Source: Oasisia sp. SBJ-2009
Lineage: Eukaryota; Annelida; Polychaeta; Sabellida; Siboglinidae
Direction of reading: 5' to 3'
DNA length: 64,000 nucleotides
Assembly: GCA_964017155.1 (NCBI GenBank)
Contig: OZ024856.1
Coordinates: 13,681,625-13,745,624, forward strand
Shown: piece by piece, positions 13,801 to 27,919 of the stretch
Position numbering within the stretch: position 1 is the first letter of the stretch
Layout: every line of letters starts with the position of its first letter
Notes under the pieces: model-generated
What the model was told of the DNA's origin: nothing
Database searches by the model: none
The model's input: the letters and a program-made list of their open reading frames with translations, nothing else
Made by a program: the position numbers and the translations under genes

Positions 13801-16195
13801 TCTTCACAAGATCGGACCGTTTCTAGGTCTTCTTTAAATTCTTTGTAATTAAATACACCTTCTCTGAAACGCAGATGTGCAGCATAGTCAGTTACTTAAT
13901 TGCAAAATATAACTGGTTAGGGATGTTTAAAAGTGACATAATTGTGTTGCCCGTATATTATGCAATATGCCACCATATGGGTAATTCATATTATTCAGCA
14001 AGACACTAAGAAAGATAATTAATCTAGGGTATTTATTGCAGAACAATATGCACTTTATGAAATGTTTTACTCTTCTAATCATTGATGTACAGCATTAATG
14101 ATGTCTTTAACCAATTTACATTTGGCCATCTCATGCAGGTACATGTTTATCTACACAGTAATTACAAATGCCCCTTGTGAAATGGTGACAAGATCTGGCT
14201 CTGTCATTCAACATACCTGGGGTATTCATACTTTAAAAAAATAATATGATTGCATATACAACATTTCTATCACAATTCCCATGATGTGTATTTAATGCTA
14301 TAAAATTAATGGTAGAAAATGTCATGATTCTTTGATGAACCACTGCAGTCCCATAATACAAACGTTCTAATGCACATTATGTCGTCTATATATACTTACC
14401 CACTGTAATGGTCAACCATTGTCTTTACAAGTTTAAAAACCAACTCAAAGTACTGGATCAATCGCACATTCATGGTATCACCCCTGAAAAACGAATAATG
14501 TTTATTAAAATAAATAATATGACATATTATGTGTTTATGGAAATGTTTCTTTTAAAATACATGACACTAGAACATACTCATATCAGAAAAATGTGTTTTG
14601 GTGAATCAACTTGCATATAAAATAAGTAGTACACGTGTACCGGTAAATCGTAGCTTAAAACATGCAGGCAGCAAATGTTCAGTTTCAAAGTGACCTACTA
14701 GGTTATTGGTACCCCCACCACTGCTTGGGCAGAAGAATTAGTCACAGCCAGGATGGACCATAATTAGAAAGTCCAGGGTGTCCAGTTGGACTGGTACTGT
14801 GAGGTGTGCCAGTTCTAGGTGCTGCCAATGGAGCAATTAGTCACACAGTAGCAGGAATACACAGTCACCACAGGAGTTTTTGACCTGGCATCTGCTAAAT
14901 GCCCAGACACAAATAGGAGAAATTGTAACATTTTGCTTTTTGGGGAGGCCCCAAGATGCCCTTACAAAAGGCTAGTGAACTACAAATTTCTTACCTACAA
15001 TAATAATAATGGCAATTTGTACAGCGCTGGTATCCGCCACGTGGTGGCACCCATGGCACTTTTACATATAAAACATCATGTTAAAACAATACTACTAATG
15101 CCACTAAAGCGACCTTTTTAGACCCAAAAAATAATAATATTATAATAATATAATTACCATTCAGTATAGTAGTAATAAAAACAGTGTAAAGTTTCTAAAA
15201 ATGTATATACAATAATAATAAAATAGTTAAAAAAATTAGTGTCATAAAATGTATACAGTCCAGAACATGTCCACATGTATCACTGAAAATAAGCTTTAAA
15301 AAGATGTGTCTTCAATGCTGTCTTGAAGACACCAACTGTTGCGCTGTTGTACAAGTACCCTCAGACATATTGATGTAAAATTAGAGGAAAGGCTTCAGAA
15401 AGGTTTTTGAATAAGAAAACTTAAAATGTACCAGTTTTAGGCCTCAAAGGACCCTGGGAGGCTTAAAAATGTGTTTATAAAAATTCATTTCTGGTGCTTA
15501 GTGACAGTATCCTAAGAAATGCCTATGATCTTCAACGGTTTCTGAGATCTGAGAGCTAACGGCACGTGGCTGACAGCAGACACAAAGTGATGCCATAATT
15601 CCACAGGCCCTTTGGCCCAAAAACCAAAATCTGTTTTGTCAATCCCGTCTGCTTGACTAAAAGGTCAATTGTATTACGAGTTTATAATGTACGAGGCTGA
15701 TGTTCAGCCCTTATCATAACATGGAACAAAATCAAGATTTACAAGAGATGGAGAAACATAAATCTCAACACCAGTCTGACATCTTACTTGATAAAATGGA
15801 TGTCATTCGTATAACCATCTTTTACATTCTCCTCCGGCATAGAATCGAGCCAGAAAACAGCTTGTTCAAGGTCAACCAAGCGGCGATACTGCACAGCAAT
15901 GTCAAACATATCTCGCCAATTGAACTGGTCTCCTACAACAAGTGTCAAAGGTCACTCAACAATCAGTGCTATCCAGTGATCTAACAAAATACTGTCTGAT
16001 TGACAACAAATGTTGACGCGTCACAATACACTGTTTCGCGCGACACACCATGCCATGCCACATCCGTGCAAGAGAACGGGAGTTTCTTGCAGGTCAAACT
16101 GTGATTTACTCTGATTGCACAAGTTATTAAATTAAATGTAAATAGAAGCCTGTCTCACAAAAAGCAACACGAGGTAATGTGTCTGTGTGCGTGTT

Positions 16196-16273
<78 letters not shown>

Positions 16274-19200
16274 CATCTTAACAAAAGCGGTCGGATGTCG
16301 GTAATTTTCAAAATTGAGTTATTAGTAACACTGGAAAGAGCATAATATCTGCTTTCATATGATATATCATGCTAGAAGATATCTCGATTCTAGCCGAAGC
16401 TATAGCTTGACAAACATGTGTGGGGTAGAAACCTTCAAATTAAGAAAATGGCCTTCAAAGTTGATGCAAAATATTTGTTACGTTTCATGGAATGTACCTT
16501 AGTTACCATGGACCGATCTTTTTGAAACCTGGCATGTTGGAAGATAATGTCATTCTTAAGATACTGTGTTAATATGGACACAAAATGTTTATTAGAAAAA
16601 CAATTGCAGATTAATTAATATGTTATGCAATTACCTCCGTTGTTAAGAAAAGCGAACAAACTCTGCTGCTGTTATGCCTTGGTTAGGATGGACATATCTG
16701 GCTGAAATTTGGACAACTCAAAGATAGTATCATTTTCATGATATTGCATTTGCTTTTCCCAATTCCTCATCCGGAGAATCTGACACCGTCTCTACGGATC
16801 GGTCAGCGCGACTTGCGTAGCTGTGCCGTAATCATTCTCACGAAAGTCGAATTCAATATTCGTCTTCGTCAGTGATGTAGTTCGCAAAATTGTCATCCTC
16901 GTCATCGTCCGCCACGCTTTCATCAGTCACTTCCTCCAAAAAGTACTCCGGTCGCCTCAGTCAAACTATCTATGTGTGCCCGATCACTTGCATCAGAGTT
17001 TAACAACTTCGCCACACTGAACGCCATTTTTCGCTTCGCCTTCGTCTTCGCTCGCTAACTAGGTCAGCAGTGACGCATGCGGATATGCAAATGTTCCACG
17101 CTGGACCAATGAGAACGGTTGCCGGAGCTGTTGCTACCATGTGACCCCGGTTTGTTTACCTCGTTTAGCGGACAGAGGGTCTATTCCAAGCTTTCTGAAG
17201 GCCGGAGAATGCATACATTAGCATAGATATGACCATATATGGACAGATGACGCGTTAAGCTACGAGGTGATACCCGTTATGATAGGGATCGTCCCAAAAT
17301 TAGCGGCAAAGAATGCGCGCAATTACTGGCATTTTCGGCTTTGTTTTATGGAAACGGAGCGGAACACTTAGCACAGCTGTACGCAAATGTCTTTAAAATA
17401 CACGAAACAGAGTTAGTTAGATAATAACAAGTGTGGCAATCGAAAAAACGATAACTAAAGAATCATTTTCAGGGAAAATCTCAAAATTGACGAATGCCCG
17501 ATTTTTTCACAAAATCGGCATTTACGGAAAATCTGATTTACCGACATCCGACCGCTTTTGTTAAGATGAGTCACATATATACTGTCAATAAGATAACGTT
17601 TTTACACCTAAAAAAATGTATTTATCGTCTGTCCTTGAGTTAATATTAAGTGATGGTTTGATCTCAGTAACTTACCATTTTTCATTGTCCGCCCCTCATG
17701 CCAGACAGTCTGAAACAAACAATATTGAGTAATTGATTACTTTTAATTCAATTCATAATTAAATTAAATTCACTTTAATGTCCTTAAAAAGGATATACAT
17801 CATACAACTCATGATCGCCTCTAAAATATGTATGTAAACAAAAAGTGCAAATGACGGGAGGTGGAAATGAACCACCATCTCCTTAGTTGACAGTCCGGCG
17901 GTCTACCACGTGACAATTGTTCCCCATGTAATAATAATAATGTTTATTTGTAAAGCGTTGTATATCCGGAAATATTTCCGCTCAGAGGCGCATAAAATAC
18001 ATTGTAACACATACATATTTAAAGTATTCATAATCAGTTAAACTTGCACGTAAAGACGAAATATTAAATGATAATAATAGATAATTAAATAAAGCTTCTA
18101 AAAGTCCTAGTTCATAAGCTAAACCTTTTAGCAATAAATAGATAAAATAAAATATAATAACTTAATAAATTAAGTAAAAAATAATAATTATAATAATAAT
18201 TGCAAAACTATAATTAGTTAATATAAATTCATTATAAAATACCCTACAAGTAATTTACAAAAGCGGCCATAAAAAGATGTGTTTTTAAGTTAGACTTTAA
18301 AAGTTCCAGTGAGTCTATTAGGTGCAGACTGTCTGGTAGATCGTTCCAGAGGCAACAAATGTAAGGTAAACAAATCAGATTGTTGTTATTTCTCACAAGT
18401 AAAAGCAATTAATGATATGAAATGGTTAATCTCTTCAGTTGCTTACGATAGTTAAAGACGACACAAGTATAGAAGACTAGTATGAAAACAAAACCTATTG
18501 TGAAAATGCAACAGAAGAAATGAGCTGCAAAACCCCAGCTGGAAACATGCAGTAGTTTCTGTGTTTAAATACTTTGATTGTATGTTTTCTTAATCAAACA
18601 AATCAAGTGTGATCAACCGTCGTTTAACAGGTTACTAAATGCACCTAAAAAAAGTACTGTCAGAAAATCAGAGTATCAAAAATACTAGTTCTTCAACAAT
18701 AATAATACACTCGTCACTGAAGTTGATACTCATATAATGTACGTCTCTAAATCACAAAGCTAACCTTGGATCATTATAAGTCTACCTTTGCCAAAATGCC
18801 GAAGTCTGCTCAAATCTTTCTAATTTCGTTCCCATCCTTGGACCATTGGGCTCTGATCTTCCAGTCAGTGACTCATTTGAAGAACCACCACTAGGGTAAT
18901 TATAGTTTTTTATACTTTTTACAGGAATACAGATTTATCAGGGTCCGTACACATCTGTACATTTGAAATTCTAGGCTATTCAAGACATTTCAAGGGTATT
19001 AGAAAAAGAAATTCAACACTGTTTTAATATGTACTTATGTACTTTTAAGTGCAGTAAATGTACTTTTAAGTGCAGTAAAGGAAGTTAACATTAAAATTTT
19101 TACTCGATTAAGAAAACAATGGTGCCGACCACAATGAAATGCCAATTGCCCAATGTGCATAGGCTTTTCCATTTCTTGCTGTTATTCGTCACAACAATTG

Positions 19201-22200
19201 AGTCTAAACAATATTTTATTGACCACAATTAAATTCAATACTTTTCAAGACTACTTTGTAAAATTCAAGGATTTCAAGGCCTTGAATTGGGTCCAATCAA
19301 ATTCAAGGCCTTTTAAGACTTTCAAGGCCCTGTATGGTCCCTGATTTATTCACAAATAAAATTATGAGCAATCTGTACAATGTGACCTCCATGACCTGGC
19401 TGACCCTGCACTGACCTCCATGACCTGGCTGACCCTGCTGAACCTGTGCGATGTGACCTGACTGACCCTACACTGACCTCCATGACCTGTGCAATGTGAC
19501 CTGGCTGACCCGACACTGACCTCTATGACCTGGCTGACCCTGCACTGACCTCCATGACCTGGCTGACCCTGCACTGACCTCCATGACCTGGCTGACCCTG
19601 CACTGACCTCCATGACCTGGCTGACCCTGCTGAACCTGTGCGATGTGACCTGACTGACCCTACACTGACCTTCATGACCTGTGCAATGTGACCTGGCTGA
19701 CCCTGCACTGACCTCCATGACCTTGCTGACCCTACACTGACATCCATGACCTGGCTGACACTGCACTGACCTCCATGACCTGGCTGACCCTGCACTGACC
19801 TCCATGACCTGGCTGACCCTGCACTGACCTCCATGACCTGGCTGACCCTGCACTGACCTCCATGACCTGGCTGACCCTGCTGAACCTGTGCGATGTGACC
19901 TGACTGACCCTACACTGACCTCCATGACCTGTGCAATGTGACCTGGCTGACCCTGCACTGACCTCCATGACCTTGCTGACCCTACACTGACCTCCATGAC
20001 CTGTCTGACCCTACTGACCTCCATGACCTGTGCGATGTGTATGACGGCGAGTCCCATGGCCAGGTTGAGGCGACTATTGGGCAGGAAGCCGTCCACCGTC
20101 ACCTGTGTGAGACCACCTAACTGTCTCGCGCGACACACCAACGCCTGCACCTCGGGGCGATAATTCATGAACATAGAGGGCGCCACATCCCTGCAAGAGA
20201 ACGGCAGTTTCTTGCAGGTGAAACGGTGATTTACTCTGCTTGCACAAGTGATTAAGTTAAATGTAAATATTACATGAACAATTCATGTTCAAATTCACTT
20301 TAGTCAGATAATAAGTAATAAGGTAACTTCTGTTGAGCTTAAATTTGTGGAAACCAAAATGATGCATTGTTTCAATGTCTCCTGTTATAATTCCAGTCTG
20401 TGACTATATTCAAAATTCTATAACAACTTACGATATCTGTGGTTGTAAACCTGGCTGTTCCTGGTAACCACCCTGCAACAAAAACAAATAAATAAATGAT
20501 TGATTGAATGTAGTTAATTCTAATTAGAACCTTTGATTCAGATGCGAGATTAAAATTAATACACAATGCTCGAAATAAGATCTTTGTGTTTGTTTTGTTT
20601 GCGTGATGGCTGTCTGCTTCTATCAACTCTAGTATTGAGTATTGTTTTACAGTAACTTTTCCCTTAATCTATTGTCACAAATACTCCAGGTGTATTACAG
20701 TTCATGTCTGATGTATTATGCAGCTAATGACAGACCCCTACAGAAGCACTATTGAATCATGGGAGCTGTCATGTGTGACTGCTTCAAAGTCGTCCAGTGT
20801 CACATTCATCTGTATTTAGTCACTTGCATGCAGTTTGCGGATTAGTTGTCCCCTCTGAGTTTAAAGCGAAACTGTTCTTTTTCTGGGGCTGCTTGGTGTG
20901 GCTGGACCGTACGCGTGTGGAGTGTAGGTGTACCTGTTCTTTTAGCTTAACTTAATAATTCTATAAATATAATTTTAAACACAATTTTTAATATAATTGT
21001 TAATATTTTTTATTTGGATGCGTTCAATATAAATATAATTCAATTTCACTTATAATTCAATTGGAAATAAAATTTTAAATGACATTTTAGACCTCTTATA
21101 ATATTTATGTATTTGTTTAATAACTTAATAACATAATATTTTTAGAAGAAACTTTTAAAGGACATTTTATATATATATTTATTAACTAGCTTAACACAAT
21201 TATTTTTAAATAGATAATTTATTATTTTAAAAGATATCTCAGATATGTTATTTATTTATTAGATCAAAATAATATTTTTCTAATTTTAAAGAACACATTA
21301 TGTACACTGTACACTTTTTATGAACTGGTGAAATTAGCTCTCATAACAACTTGTAACAATACATTAGACTGAAATGTCATAGTAGTATTGTAATTGTCTG
21401 CATGAGGTCACCCTGCTGTTTGTCACTACTGGTGACTGTCATGACCTCTCTGTGACGATACTTGCTTAATATGTTCAAATGACTGAATCCGCAGTCGAAA
21501 TGACTGATTTTCCTCAGTCAAAGTGACTGAATTTCCTCAGTCAAAACGACTGATTTCTATGAAATCTTACGATCGCTCTATGTTTCCAATATAGGCTTGT
21601 AACCGAACATATATCTCTGCTAGTAACGAAAAGGAACATTGTGCTCTGGCTGTGTATATTTACTACATATTCCTGTACTAGCCGGTCCAGCTTCACCCAA
21701 CTCATTCTCATTCATGTTTTATTCGTAGAGTTAATATCAACTTTGTAACTTGGGAATTCATTGTTGCTATTCTGACTTTTAGGGTTTTGCTCCCTCTTAG
21801 TGTTAAGGTAATTGCACATATTAGATAATTCTACCACCATTTAATACGTACCTTTATAGCTATGCATATCAACCCAACCATGTGATGATAATTTGAATAT
21901 TATTTACAGATTTCTAGGCTGACAAACACTTGTTTTTATGCTACACTGAGGTTGGTTTCTGAAAACTCATGCACAAAAGATACTCTTTACGTCGAACTTA
22001 CAATGATATACTGAATCAATCATTACAGTGCCAATGCTAACACTTCTTCAGAATATAGCAAGGGTGGTCGTACTTCAACATGCATACTTGCAAGTTTACC
22101 TAAACTTGACCGGGGCAAAAGTGCTTATGCAAACAATAATTTTAAAGGCATCTCAGTAATAGAAAAAGTGCTTATATATTCCGCATGCATGTCAACATAC

Positions 22201-25200
22201 TTTAAAGGTAAACGGTAACAATTTTGCCCAGTGATCCCGGAATGCTCCATTCAGGTCCCTGTCTGGATTAACACTGGACACAGGACTGTCCAAATGGCGG
22301 TGAAGATATCGGGAATATTCTACAACCAAGTATTTTGTATTACTACATCACTATGTGATGCTAACATATTCAGCACTACAAAGATTTTCTCGATTGCGTC
22401 AACATAGTGTAAGCACTTCAATACTTTCTACAATCATAATTTGACACAATTCATGTAATGGTGTAATATTATATAGTATATTATAATTTATATAAGCAGT
22501 TGATGATTTTATGCAGTCTTACAACATCTATATCAACAAATTATCATCTTTTAGCTAAAATATTAATTAATCATACATGAAATACCAGTTTGTCTAACAA
22601 TTTCAGTTGAAAAAAATGGTTTACTTTATGTAAAAAACAAATACCTTGCGAAGTATCAAAACAGCAATTACAAAAATATAATTTCACAGAGAATTGGCGG
22701 GTCAGTCTTTCCTGCCTCTTCTCTAACCCCTTAACCATAGCCATGCCCCTTCCCTATGGCTGCCCACCTCTTAGGTAATGGGCTTTGATAAATTCAGGAC
22801 TCATCTTCATCATTGGCCAATTATTGTAGACTATCACCTGCAAAATATAAATAATATTGCTGTACATGGAACATTGATATATCAAAAAGCTGCCCCGAGA
22901 CTCAACGTTATCAGTAATTTATGTCCATACAAAAGCACGGTAGATAAATATAAGGACTGCCAACTGCAACAATATATTTCTGATCCGTAGTGTCATAGAT
23001 ATAATTGAAATAAAATGAATACATATATCATGTCTGTTAATGAACTGTCATTACTATCCTTATGATAATGAAATGGGCTAAGATAAAATAACAACGACAT
23101 GTTCATGAAGGTGCATGAAAACAAAAAAGAGACCTCTCCAAAACAATATAAAGAAAATCTGTGAAAAACATTGGTGAACACACATCAGCTGAGTCAGATT
23201 GTTACACAAACTGCTGATCAATGAAACTGGAGATGCATTCAACCGTTTGTGCGTCATGCAACAATACGCATGGATTATGAAAATTATAAAATATATATTT
23301 AAGTAAATTGTGAAAATGTACCTTTTTAATATTGTATTAGTTGTAGAACTGGTGAGATTTCATAGCAGTTTAAGTTTATTTGTTACCAATGTTCTCTCAA
23401 GCATAAGACAAATACTGTTTAAATACCTTGGTTTGAGTCTTAATGCCCTCGTAGAATCGTCCTAGGGTGAGGAGTGACAAACCTTGCATGTAGCGACAGA
23501 TTTTGTTGTTGGGGTCTATTGATAAACATTTCTGAAACAGCACAAATTCACATGGGAACACAATCATTGTGATTAATTACATCTGACATATTTATATTTA
23601 AAACAAACATACTTTATGGTTAGACAACCATTTCAACAACCTGGGCTGTGACATTAGATAACATTGCACTGGTGTGCAGGACAATCTAAAATAAACATAA
23701 GAAAGTGACTACCGGTAATTGATTTGAAAGTGACTAATTGATTTGACTTAGTTCTGTTAAATCAGGAATGGGCCCCATCTTCAGTACACATCATTTTGGG
23801 GTGGGTCACACTCCAGTACACATGATTTAGGGACGGGTCACACTCCAGTGCACATTTTGAAGTGGGTTAAATTCCAGTGCACATGATTTTGAAGTGGGTC
23901 AAATTCCAATGCACATGATTTTGAACTTTGAAGTGGGTCAAATTCCAGCGCATGATTTTGGGATGGTCAAATTCCAGTGGACATGATTTTGAACATTGAA
24001 GTGGGTCAAATTCCAGCGCATGATTTTGGGATGGTCAAATTCCAGTGGACATGATTTGGGATGGGTCAAATTCCAATGCACATGATTTGGGACGGGTCAA
24101 ATTCCAGTGCACATGATTTTGAAGTCGGTCAAATTCCAGTGCATGATTTTGGGATGGTCAAATTCAAGTGCACATGATTTGGGATGGGTCAAATTCCAAT
24201 GTACATGGTTTGGGATGGGTCAAATTCCAATGCACATGATTTGGGACGGGTCAAATTCCAGTGCACATGATTTTGAAGTCGGTCAAATTCCAGTGCATGA
24301 TTTTGGGATGGTCAAATTCAAGTGCACATGATTTGGGATGGGTCGCATTCCAGTGAACATGATTTGGGGGTGAGCATGCCTTCAACTTTAGATGCGTCCA
24401 CAAGTAACCACGCCAACTAACGACAATTCCCTAAATACAGTACATTTAGTACCAAATGCCACAAGCTATTACACACAACAACCAGACACGAGTGTTCTCT
24501 AGTCTCTCACATTGAAGTCGTCCAGGGCCTCGAGTGTCTCGCCAGCGTGGTAGTGCATGGAGCCCCGCAGTCTCACCGTCAACTGGTGGCTGACGTCCAG
24601 ACACAGCGACACGTTGAAGTTCTTTAGTGCCTCCTTGTAGTCGCCCAGCTCCCTGTCACAACACAGTATCATGTACGTCTGTAGAGTGCTACAAACTCTC
24701 ATGAGGCCATACAAAAATACCATAGAATTCAATTTTTTCTTCTTTATTTGGGTTTTTACCAAATTCAAAAACGTTCTTTTTTAAAGTATGTCTCTCTCTC
24801 TCTCTTCTCCGATGATGACATCAGTGTAGGGTTTTGTCCGTTACATGAGTTGCTCGTTGGTGAGAGAATAGTCTAATTTGAGATGTAAAGCCTCTCCCGC
24901 AGTTGACACAGAAGATGATAGGGGCAGAAGCATCAGGAAAGCCATGGCGGAGATTGTGATCATGTTGGTATTTTTGTGATATCTTTTCTTCAATATGGCT
25001 TAAAAGGATGTTTTTAATGCTTAAGGTTTTCCTTAGGAAAGCCACGTAACAACTGGTAAAGACACAGAAAGAAACAAAGGAGATGGGATACACCTGGAGA
25101 GAGATGGAGAAGATGGCCACAAACAGACAATAGTAGCATTCCTTGGTCGATGACCCAGTCTCCCAGCAAACAAACAGTCATAAGTACCCCTTGGCTAACT

Positions 25201-27868
25201 ACCCTCTGGGTGAGTAAGTAATAACCTATCAAATTCTAGACAACATATGATATAGAAAATCTTCCATTACACTCTGTACTATATATTCCATAAATATTCC
25301 ATAAAATATTTGCCAGGAGCCGACTGTGACCAGTTTATCTCACCTGTATGCCTGCCCAAGACCAGTGTGAGCTTCGATGTAATCTTTCTTCAGCTGAATG
25401 GCCTCTTTAAATGTGCCTATAGAATTCTAAAACAAAAAGCATTCAGTTTAACATCAGAACATGTGATTTTACATTACTCCCAACATTGGTAATAAATTAT
25501 TGAAAAATATGTACATACCAATATTTGTCAACAACATCTTGAACATAATTAATGGATATATAAGCAGATAAATATAAATAATGTCAAATTCACGTAAAAC
25601 ACTATAACATTTCACAAGATATGCCATGCCATGACCTATGATGTTTATAACATTACTTTTTCCAACTGTGCTAAAACTAACATCTGAATGTATGAACAAT
25701 TTCTCTCCTTTATTCACCATTAATGCTTTAAACAAATCTGAATAGTTTCATTCAGTTGATATCATTGTACCCTAAATTTGTCTAGCAAATCAATATTTAG
25801 TTTCACACTTTCCATAGCTTTCTAGGCAATGACTAATATTTAGTTTGGTGAATCAGAATGGAACAATGTGACTATGGTAAAAAGGATAGATACAAAAAGC
25901 AAATGGCTAAAATAAACTGTAGTTATTATTAGAGTTAGCCAAGAATGTAAGACGGAGAAGCTAGCACACATTCCGGGGCTATTTCACTAAATCGAACCTG
26001 CTCCCAACAGTGCAGTTATGTACAAGCACCAATCACCAGGGCGCACCACTGGGACATTTGTCAGTGTGCCACAGAAATAATTTCCCCACTAATGTCATTT
26101 AAAAAATATGTTTTAAAAGCTCAGCGGTTTTGTGTAATTATTGATTTTTGTTGAATTAATTATCATTGTGAAGTAGTTAGTTCCCCTACCACAACCTACC
26201 CTGACTTTGCCCCGGTAGTAGAGTGTGAGACCAAGATAATACGACGCGTCCAGTTGGAATTCCTCTGCTCCGTCTGTCAATGTCCGACGGAAATCCTGCT
26301 CAGCAGCAGCCAAGTTCTGCAGGAGGCGAGAGGAATGTCAGCAGAAACAAGGAGGTATAAAGTTCTGAGAACTGGTCGATGTGTTTACACTTTACTCCTT
26401 GTTCAACTGAACACTGCGTGACACTCACGGATGCAAGTGTAATCTCAGTCCAATATTATATTTACTAAACTTTTACCAGTATTAATATACAGTGTATAAC
26501 TGATTATATAGTTGTAATAGATATTTTCTTAAATGTTTTTCATGATTTCACATCCTCACAAGCCAGGACTACTTGCCCTGTAAATCTAGTCCTGGTAGCT
26601 CCCGACACAAACAGTAGCAACAACAACGACCCCATGTATGTTTTAAATACATGTACATGCCTATGAATACACTGCCCTAGTATATACGGCGCTGTATAAA
26701 CATTAGTAGTACAGAATTGAACTCAAAACCTGCACATATAAAAAACGTACTGCTACCTTAGAGTGTCTGCGTAATCGATGCTACAATTTCTGTTGCTGGG
26801 TGAATAACTGGAAAGACTTACATCGAAGGCAAATTCAATTGTTCCTCGGAGGAAATAGAGCCTCGCAGCTGGTTGTATTTCAATGGCCTTGTTGATGTCG
26901 ACCAGTGACTCTGTGTACTGCCCTAGTGCCAGGTAGATCTGTGTGCAGGTAGGAGATACATCAGGTGAGGGAAGAGTTAACTCACAGGAGAGGATGCAGT
27001 CTGATCAGGGCTTTATGCAAGACCAAATTATTGCCAGTGGACACATGGATGTTAACTGTTAAGGCAGTTTACAAACTTTAAATGTGTTTGATGACTTCAA
27101 ATGGACTACAAACACACATGTGACACCATGTACACTCACTTTGAGGCATAACTAACAATATCTATGGTTTTGGAAGACCTTTTTTTGCTCCTTCATTTTT
27201 ATACCTGTCTACCTCCCGTCCACCCATATTTCTATTTCTTTCACCCGTCCAAATGACGGGTGGACGGGTCTCTGCATAAAGGTACGAGTCCGATGCACAT
27301 CAGGTGAATGAGCAAGAGAACGGTCTACCACATTGTTATGATTTGCAAAATAACGTCCTCAGTAATATATGAATATTAATATCACGGGTAGACCAGAGTA
27401 GTGTATACAATCTAACCTTCCGATTCCTATATTGAATATGGACTTTTTATCTTCAGTGTATAGTTGCAGTTTGATACTGTTAGCCTTAAGTTAAGAAATA
27501 GCATTTATGACAAAGGAGGAATAACTATGTGAACCCAAATAAACCATAACATTTATAGTATGACAACATTATCTTATGCAGTAATTAATACAAGTCACAG
27601 GTCACAAATGCAAATGCAGATTTCAATTGTGAAAAAAATGAATGAATTCTGACATATTATTTTGTGACCACTTGGTGACATGTAAAGCATGACAAAAAAG
27701 ATGGCATGAGAATTGTCTACCTCTGCTCTCTTGGTGTAGGTATCAGCTCTGCCGGGGTCCATGTCTATAGCCTTAGAGAAATCAGCAATGGCAAGTAAAC
27801 CATTCTCCTGCAAACACAAGCTTCTTATTAGTTTCCATCTGGTAAAACTCTCAACACCTCTGCCTGTA

Positions 27869-27919
<51 letters not shown>

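Noticed and set aside
17860..17930. A functional tRNA gene
   Set aside because: Only the T-arm is well formed; the anticodon stem is mispaired, fitting a decayed SINE head.
19362..20186. A 274-residue single ORF on the minus strand
   Set aside because: Only the first part (to 20019) is TTC13 exon 15; the remainder is the open-frame minisatellite, normally intronic.
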